From contig CP121336.1 of the NCBI GenBank assembly GCA_043553855.1, positions 3,472,001 to 3,536,000 of the forward strand: a stretch of 64,000 nt of DNA, written 5' to 3'. Origin of the DNA: JAUIAS01 sp030425395 (GTDB lineage Bacteria; Pseudomonadota; Alphaproteobacteria; Rhodobacterales; Rhodobacteraceae). The translations under genes and the position numbers were made by a program. Position 1 is the stretch's first letter. Every line of letters begins with the position of its first letter. Below, piece by piece: positions 60,782 to 64,000 of the stretch. The notes under the pieces are model-generated. The model had not been told where the DNA came from. It searched no databases and worked only from the letters and a program-made list of their open reading frames with translations.

Positions 60782-61426
60782 ATGCAGATCGGGGTGTTGA
60801 TTGACCAGACCGCCAGAGCGGATCTGGGGGTCTGGGAATGGGCCGAGGGGGATAACCCAAGGGTTCTGGCCTATTACCGGGAGGCGGGTGCGCCGCAGGA
60901 CCACGACGAGGTGCCGTGGTGCGCGGCGTTTGTGGGGGCGGTGCTGGCGCGGTGCGGTGTGCAGGGCACGGGATCGCTGCTGGCGCGCAGCTATGCCACC
61001 TGGGGACGGCCTGTTGCGCTGGAGGACGCGGGTCCCGGGGATGTGGTGATCCTGTCCCGTGGTGCCCCGTGGCAGGGGCATGTGGGGTTCTTCGATCATC
61101 TCGACGGGGCGCGTGTTTTTCTTCTGGGCGGCAATCAGGGCGATCAGGTCACCATCACCGGGTATGACCGCGCCCGTGTTGCGGCGGTGCGCCGGGCCAT
61201 CGCGCCCGCAGATCTGCCGCCGCGCAGGGCCGCGCCAGGCCAGAGCACGACCGTGCGGGCGACAGGTGTCCAGGTCTTGGCGTCTCTTGGGACAGCGTTC
61301 GAGGCGCTGCGATCCCTTGAGGGGACAGCGCAAGTCGTCGCTCTCGGGATTGCGGGGCTGGTGCTGGTGTCCGCGATCTGGATTGCGCGGGAGCGGGTCA
61401 AAAAGATTGTGGCAGGTCTGGGATGA
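60782..61426 (+). CDS. Endolysin, TIGR02594-like peptidase with C-terminal membrane helix
   Basis: A 214-residue protein. The cysteine peptidase core (EVPWCAAFVGAVLARCGVQG with Cys as nucleophile, a His in GHVGFFDHLDG) matches the TIGR02594/CHAP-like phage hydrolases. The C-terminal ~45 residues hold a hydrophobic helix (VVALGIAGLVLVSAIWIARE) and a basic end, which may anchor it or act as a pinholin-like release segment. Overlaps the spanin gene by 4 bases. Likely degrades peptidoglycan at lysis. Confidence 0.8.
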   Translation: MQIGVLIDQTARADLGVWEWAEGDNPRVLAYYREAGAPQDHDEVPWCAAFVGAVLARCGVQGTGSLLARSYATWGRPVALEDAGPGDVVILSRGAPWQGHVGFFDHLDGARVFLLGGNQGDQVTITGYDRARVAAVRRAIAPADLPPRRAAPGQSTTVRATGVQVLASLGTAFEALRSLEGTAQVVALGIAGLVLVSAIWIARERVKKIVAGLG

Positions 61427-61689
61427 GTGTTCGGCAGCTGTTTGTCGGCGCTCTGTTCCGACGTCTGCTCTACGGCGCGGCGATCGTTCTGGCCGCAGTC
61501 CTCATGCTTTGGGTGGCTTGGCGCCGTGGCCGCGCGGCGGGCCTTGCGGCCTATGCCATCAAGCGGGCCGAGGCGCGGGTGAAAATTCTACAACACGCAG
61601 CGGAGGTGCGGCGCAATGTTGAAGCCAATGATCATGGCACTGTGTCTGACAAGCTCTCTGGCTGGATGCGCGATGAGGATGGCGGCTGA
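61423..61689 (+). CDS. Inner-membrane spanin (i-spanin), Rz-like
   Basis: An 88-residue protein with an N-terminal transmembrane helix (LLYGAAIVLAAVLMLWVAWR) and a periplasmic helical region (LAAYAIKRAEARVKILQHAA). This is the Rz layout. The gene for the outer-membrane lipoprotein starts within it at 61616 in another frame, the nested Rz/Rz1 arrangement. Confidence 0.78.
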   Translation: MSVRQLFVGALFRRLLYGAAIVLAAVLMLWVAWRRGRAAGLAAYAIKRAEARVKILQHAAEVRRNVEANDHGTVSDKLSGWMRDEDGG

Positions 61690-61807
61690 GTGTGATTGGG
61701 CCGCGCCAATCCGGCCCTCAGTCAAGGACAGTCTGAGCCATAATACTCAGCGCCAGATCCTCATGCATAACGAACTTGGTGCGCAAATCTGCGGGTGGGT
61801 GCCATGA
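61616..61807 (+). CDS. Outer-membrane spanin (o-spanin), Rz1-like lipoprotein
   Basis: A 63-residue lipoprotein with a signal peptide ending in the lipobox LAGC (Cys18), starting MLKPMIMALCLTSS. The first 74 bases lie inside the i-spanin gene in a different frame. The mature part is short and has Cys/Pro residues like Rz1-type proteins. It would pair with the i-spanin across the periplasm to fuse membranes at lysis. Confidence 0.75.
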   Translation: MLKPMIMALCLTSSLAGCAMRMAAECDWAAPIRPSVKDSLSHNTQRQILMHNELGAQICGWVP

Positions 61808-62151
61808 CAGTGCATATCTCCGAGGGCCCGGCTATTGTGATGGGCTATGCCTATCGCCTTCGGCTTGAGGCGGAAGGACCGCTCTTTCCTGAGGGTGTTC
61901 AGCTGGTAGCGCAGGTCCGGGCGACAGTCAGTGCAGATCAGGTCTTGGCGCAGCTTTCCACCGAGCAGGGTGGTGGCCTGGCCCGTATCAGCGATACGCT
62001 GCTTGATATTGAGATGACAGCCCAAGCCACAAGCGTCTGCCCCCTGGGCAGTGTGGTGATGGATTTTGTGCGCCTTGATACGGATCCAGATCTTTATCTG
62101 GGCTTCGCGCTGGAAATCCCTGTGCAGCGCCCAGTCACGCGGGGGCTTTGA
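61804..62151 (+). CDS. Tail fibre-region protein, unknown
   Basis: A 115-residue, strand-rich protein (GYAYRLRLEAEGPLFPEGVQ, VAQVRATVSADQVLAQLSTE, SVVMDFVRLDTDPDLYLGFA). The start overlaps the o-spanin stop (ATGA). It lies before the collagen-like and fibre genes, so it is probably a fibre or fibre chaperone component. Confidence 0.6.
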   Translation: MTVHISEGPAIVMGYAYRLRLEAEGPLFPEGVQLVAQVRATVSADQVLAQLSTEQGGGLARISDTLLDIEMTAQATSVCPLGSVVMDFVRLDTDPDLYLGFALEIPVQRPVTRGL

Positions 62152-62152
62152 G

Positions 62153-62380
62153 ATGCAGCGCTCCCTAAAACTGACCGACGTTGTGGGGCCGATACGGATC
62201 AAGACAGCGGCTGGCGCGCCTTTGCGTGTCGCGCCATCAACGGGGGCGCTGTCGATGCGCGTATTGGGCCGGCCCGGACCAGAGGGGGCAGTGGGGCCGG
62301 CTGGGCCCAAGGGTGAGCCTGGGGCCGATGGCATCACCAATCTTCCAACTGACGCAGCCATCAATGGAGGCTTTTTCTAA
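62153..62380 (+). CDS. Collagen-like short tail-fibre protein
   Basis: A 75-residue protein. An N-terminal beta-rich segment (KLTDVVGPIRIKTAAGAPLR) is followed by G-X-Y triplets (GRPGPEGAVGPAGPKGEPGA), a short collagen-like triple helix. Phage tail fibres use these as trimer clamps. The stop overlaps the next fibre gene by one base (TAATG). Confidence 0.72.
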   Translation: MQRSLKLTDVVGPIRIKTAAGAPLRVAPSTGALSMRVLGRPGPEGAVGPAGPKGEPGADGITNLPTDAAINGGFF

Positions 62381-63639
62381 TGGCAAACACGATCCAACTC
62401 AAACGCCGGGTCTCTGGTGCCGCAGGCGCGCCATCCTCGCTGAAATCCGGCGAACTTGCCCATAACGAAGTCGATGATACTCTCTATATTGGCAAAGGCG
62501 ACGACGGGGCGGGCACAGCCACTGCGATCGCCGCTTTGGCTGGGGCAGGGGCGTTTATGAGCCTCTCTGGCAGTCAGGCGATTGCAGGCAAAAAAACATT
62601 TGCGACCGTGCCTGCGGCGTCTCAAGACGCAAGCGCTGGATCAGACTTGATGCGCAAATCCCAAGTCGATGCGCTGCTGGCGGCCAAGGCCAGTGTGAGC
62701 CATAGTCACGAGGTAACGGATGTGACCGGCCTGCAAGCTGCGCTTGATGGCAAAGCTGCCAGTGGCCATGGTCATGTGGCCAGCGATATCACTGACAGCA
62801 CAGCCGTGGGCCGGGCGTTGCTGAGCGCTGCCGATGCCGTCGCGCAGCGGACAAGCCTGGGTCTTGGGTCTGCGGCTTTGGCGAGCAGTGCAAGTTTTGC
62901 CGCGGTCAGTCATGGCCATGCGGTCTCAGATATCACGGGTCTGCAAGCGGCTCTTGATGACAAGGCCCCGAAAGCCTCTCCTGCGCTGACGGGGGTGCCA
63001 ACGGCCCCCACGGCTGCTGAGGGTACGAATACCACCCAGATCGCAACGACCGCCTTCGTCCAAGGGGAAATCTCCAGCTTTGGTGCCGGTGATATGGCGA
63101 AGGCCACCTATGACAGCGATAATGATGGTAAGGTCGATGCGGCTGAGGTGGCCGATGCGGTGGCCTGGACGGGGGTGACGGGAAAGCCCACAAGTTTTGC
63201 GCCGAGCACCCACAGCCACCCAATCAGCCAGGTGACAAGTCTGCAAACCGCACTGGATGCCAAGGCGCCGCTGGGATCGCCCAGCTTTAGTGGCACACCC
63301 AGCGCCCCGACGGCCAGTAGCGGCACAAACACCACCCAGATTGCCACAACCGCCTTTGTAGCTTCAGCAATTGCTGGTCTTATCGATGCCGCTCCCGGGG
63401 CGCTCAATACGCTGAATGAGCTGGCTGCAGCCTTGGGTGATGATCCCAATTTTGCAGCGACAATCACAAACGCGCTCTCCGGCAAGCTTGCAGCCAGCGC
63501 GAACCTATCGGATCTGACAAATAACGCCACGGCGCGCACAAACCTTGGGCTGGGCAGTCTGGCTTTACAGTCAGCTGGGTCTGTTGCCATCACCGGTGGG
63601 TCGATATCTGGCATCGCTTTGGATGGTGGTACGTTCTGA
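62380..63639 (+). CDS. Tail fibre protein with internal repeats
   Basis: A 419-residue tail fibre. The N-terminal anchor is RRVSGAAGAPSSLKSGELAH. Then come repeats of GLQAALDGKA and HSHEVTDV-type His motifs, two copies of a TAPTAAEGTNTTQIATTAFV-like block (near residues 208 and 307), and an EF-hand-like loop DSDNDGKVDAAE (Asp245-Glu256). Fibres of this type form trimers and bind host surface sugars or proteins; metal binding at the loop is likely but unproven. Confidence 0.82.
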   Translation: MANTIQLKRRVSGAAGAPSSLKSGELAHNEVDDTLYIGKGDDGAGTATAIAALAGAGAFMSLSGSQAIAGKKTFATVPAASQDASAGSDLMRKSQVDALLAAKASVSHSHEVTDVTGLQAALDGKAASGHGHVASDITDSTAVGRALLSAADAVAQRTSLGLGSAALASSASFAAVSHGHAVSDITGLQAALDDKAPKASPALTGVPTAPTAAEGTNTTQIATTAFVQGEISSFGAGDMAKATYDSDNDGKVDAAEVADAVAWTGVTGKPTSFAPSTHSHPISQVTSLQTALDAKAPLGSPSFSGTPSAPTASSGTNTTQIATTAFVASAIAGLIDAAPGALNTLNELAAALGDDPNFAATITNALSGKLAASANLSDLTNNATARTNLGLGSLALQSAGSVAITGGSISGIALDGGTF

Positions 63640-63698
63640 TGAGGCGCCCACACACCTTCTAAACCTAAGCATCAGTAACACGTAAGGAGGTCGCTAGC

Positions 63699-64000
63699 AT
63701 GGCGATCAAGATGAAGCGGTCTGGCTCTTCTGGGAAAGTGCCCACCACTGCGCAACTCGATCTGGGTGAACTGGCGATCAACACCTATGACGGGCGGGTC
63801 TTTCTCAAGCGCAACGACGGCAGTGAAGCGATTGTCGAACTCATCAACTCGAGCCATGCGATCATTGCGGGAACAGGCCTCACTGGTGGTGGCTCTTTTG
63901 CAGCAGATCGCACGCTCTCGGCCGATCTTGCAACCCAATTGGAGGCCGAAGCCGGCACAGCCTCCACAAAGCTGATGACGCCTTTGCGCACCGCGCAGGC
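63699..64000 (+). CDS. Second tail fibre protein (partial, 3' end off window)
   Basis: The first 100 codons of a tail fibre (MKRSGSSGKVPTTAQLDLGE, VFLKRNDGSEAIVELI). Its first 40 residues resemble the anchor of the preceding fibre (SG...GELAxN, display of Asp/Gly turn, then short strands), so both likely attach to the same part of the tail. AAGGAGG lies 8 bases before the ATG at 63699. It runs off the right edge. Confidence 0.75.
   Translation, partial: MAIKMKRSGSSGKVPTTAQLDLGELAINTYDGRVFLKRNDGSEAIVELINSSHAIIAGTGLTGGGSFAADRTLSADLATQLEAEAGTASTKLMTPLRTAQ

Noticed and set aside
1..64000. CRISPR array
   Set aside because: No regularly spaced identical repeats of 24-40 bases were seen; the repeat arrays found are short iterons.

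Overview
The window reads as chromosomal DNA of a Rhodobacteraceae-type alphaproteobacterium (roseobacter/rhodobacter lineage). The evidence is high G+C, dense operons with 4-base ATGA/GTGA overlaps, families typical of that group (DUF2805/TIGR03643 beside a photolyase-like gene, GpA-type terminase phages) and a GTTC-N7-GTTC LexA-type box. No rRNA, intact tRNA or CRISPR array was seen.

Positions 1-12307 form a peptide acquisition and degradation locus. On the minus strand lie a gamma-glutamyltransferase-like gene (running off the left edge), an S15/CocE-type hydrolase and a LysR regulator. Divergently lie a five-gene Dpp/Opp-type ABC importer and an S9 (DPP-IV-like) peptidase. The enzymes lack visible export signals, so the likely logic is import of an intact peptide followed by cytoplasmic hydrolysis. 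A 14/15-matching element lies upstream of both arms and probably is the LysR site. Positions 12308-12943 are gene-free and hold a possible tRNA-Ser 3'-end fossil, a terminator and a degenerate repeat. Positions 12944-17353 are host genes: a photolyase/cryptochrome-like protein with FAD domain first, a renalase-like FAD oxidoreductase, a NnrU/ICMT-like membrane protein, a truncated UbiG-like methyltransferase, a FolB-like protein, a PNPOx-family protein and a DUF2805 protein.

From about 17.5 kb to the right edge (at least 46 kb) is a prophage. Its left end is a minus-strand integration module (large serine recombinase, ParB-like HTH protein, DUF2924 protein, small protein), then RecD2 and an S24 repressor with its operator. 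The early rightward region encodes an AlpA-like HTH, small phage proteins, a Sak4-like ATPase, a possible ssDNA-binding partner, an SF2 helicase, a Cas4/RecB-like nuclease, a primase-helicase and a RuvC-like resolvase. Two iteron-like arrays (24071-24185 and 33642-33846) are origin or control candidates; the second follows the primase-helicase and ends in a large hairpin. Next come a ParB-domain DNA methyltransferase and several minus-strand cargo genes.

The late region is lambda-like in order: TerS, GpA TerL, gpW-like connector, portal, ClpP-type protease, decoration protein, capsid, head-tail proteins, tail terminator, tail tube, tail assembly chaperone with an apparent programmed -1 frameshift, tape measure, tail tip proteins, lysis genes (holin, endolysin, nested Rz/Rz1-type spanins) and tail fibres, the last cut by the window edge. 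Cargo genes interrupt the structural block: a DUF1186/SEC-C gene, a DprA-like plus phosphoribosyltransferase-like pair behind a LexA-type box, a small Cys-rich gene and a RelE/Phd toxin-antitoxin pair. The DprA/PRTase pair is the best candidate for an undescribed system.
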